DNA of 38,103 bases. Origin: a virus. The stretch covers positions 1 to 38,103 of IMG/VR virus record IMGVR_UViG_3300021403_000556, one strand, 5' to 3'. The translations under genes were made by a program, and so were the position numbers. The notes under the pieces are model-generated. The model ran no database searches. It was given only the letters and a program-made list of their open reading frames with translations, and had not been told where the DNA came from. Of this stretch, positions 37,717 to 38,103 are shown piece after piece (the stretch's first letter is position 1; each line of letters starts with the position of its first letter).

Positions 37717-38103
37717 ATGCGTGAAGAGCTGCAAAAACGAGAGGGCAAGCGGGGCACGTTCACAGGTACAGTAAAGCGCTTCGGCTCGAAGCCTGCGTAT
37801 CGCGGTCCCGCGCTGGTCACCATGTTGCTCGTCGACGTATGCGACGAGAGCGGCGCGGTCGTGACTGATCACCTGTGGTTTGTCGTTCGTAAGCAGCTTG
37901 CCGAGCTGAATCTGCAGCCTGGAGATAAGATTCACTTCACAGCGCGTGTGCGCAGATACATCAAAGGCTATCGCGGCCGGCGAGATGATTACGATCTGCC
38001 TCCAGTGAGCCGCGACTTCAAGTTGTCACACCCAGCGCAAATAAAAAAAGTCAGCAGCGTGCCTCCCGATGTGGTTGGACTCCCGCTGTTTAGAAATCTT
38101 TGA
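37717..38103 (+). CDS. OB-fold-like phage protein
   Basis: This 128-aa protein ends exactly at the window edge with TGA. GTFTGTVKRFGSKPAYRG, then TMLLVDVCDESGAVVTDHLW, LQPGDKIHFTARVRRYIKGY and DFKLSHP give alternating beta strands with conserved Gly, an OB-fold-like pattern found in many phage proteins of unknown role. The frame is open from 37675; ATG 37717 follows the previous stop by seven bases. Confidence 0.65.
   Translation: MREELQKREGKRGTFTGTVKRFGSKPAYRGPALVTMLLVDVCDESGAVVTDHLWFVVRKQLAELNLQPGDKIHFTARVRRYIKGYRGRRDDYDLPPVSRDFKLSHPAQIKKVSSVPPDVVGLPLFRNL

Noticed and set aside
1-38103. CRISPR array, tRNA or rRNA genes, and an integrase with att sites
   Set aside because: No regularly spaced repeats, no cloverleaf or rRNA-like stretch, and no tyrosine or serine integrase; the transposase explains integration.

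Overview
The window is most of a temperate, transposable (Mu-type) phage or prophage with a long non-contractile tail. Its signature genes are a MuA-like DDE transposase, a MuB-like AAA ATPase, a Mu gp27/gp28-type terminase pair, a portal, a Mu F-like minor head protein and a protease/capsid fusion. There is a tail tube protein but no sheath gene, and a tape-measure protein of more than 1,070 residues that runs off the left edge. Lipoproteins, signal peptides and 7-TM proteins fit a Gram-negative-type (diderm) host. Base composition and the membrane-protein type are compatible with an Acidobacteriota (Terriglobia) host, but this is a weak inference. No host chromosomal gene, tRNA, rRNA or CRISPR array is visible, and neither phage end is seen.

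Layout. (1) 1-22 kb, all on the minus strand, is the late arm. In transcription order it runs: 98-aa-class unknown, GH108 lysozyme, lipoprotein, holin-like protein, membrane coiled coil, winged helix, 51-aa zinc ribbon, small terminase, large terminase, portal, Mu F-like protein, ChaB-like protein, protease-scaffold-capsid, head-tail connector genes, a signal-peptide repeat protein, tail tube, a LuxR-type regulator, two chaperone-slot genes and the tape measure. (2) 22-26 kb is the accessory and lysogeny segment: a Dam-type methylase, a zinc-ribbon membrane protein, a plus-strand 41-aa secreted cysteine peptide, and an operon of repressor, 7-TM protein and single-TM protein. (3) 26.03-26.09 kb is the switch: a TTGACA/TATAAC promoter covered by two AACC-NN-GGTT operators and followed by a hairpin. 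(4) 26.1-38.1 kb, plus strand, is a compact early operon of about 28 mostly ATGA-overlapped genes: Cro/Ner-like, CII-like, transposase, ATPase, many small zinc-binding or unknown proteins, a possible Gam-like protein, a MazG-like hydrolase, a Fis-type HTH protein, a lipoprotein, a nucleoside deoxyribosyltransferase-like protein and an OB-fold-like protein.

How it may work. The repressor acts on the early promoter. Once released, the early operon makes the transposition machinery and nucleotide and regulatory factors, and the Fis-type HTH protein at about 35.6 kb is a candidate late activator. Late transcription then runs leftward through lysis, packaging, head and tail genes. Unlike Mu, the late arm is inverted relative to the early arm, so the repressor sits in the middle of the element rather than at its left end.

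Points of most interest: an internal start that would make the capsid both alone and fused to its protease; two head/tail-operon proteins with export signals; membrane proteins translationally coupled to the repressor (candidate superinfection exclusion); an S24-fold repressor that has lost its catalytic serine; a cluster of covarying mini-hairpins with a constant loop; a perfect 16-bp inverted repeat beside a second structured element in the lysis cassette; and several small genes easily missed by gene callers.
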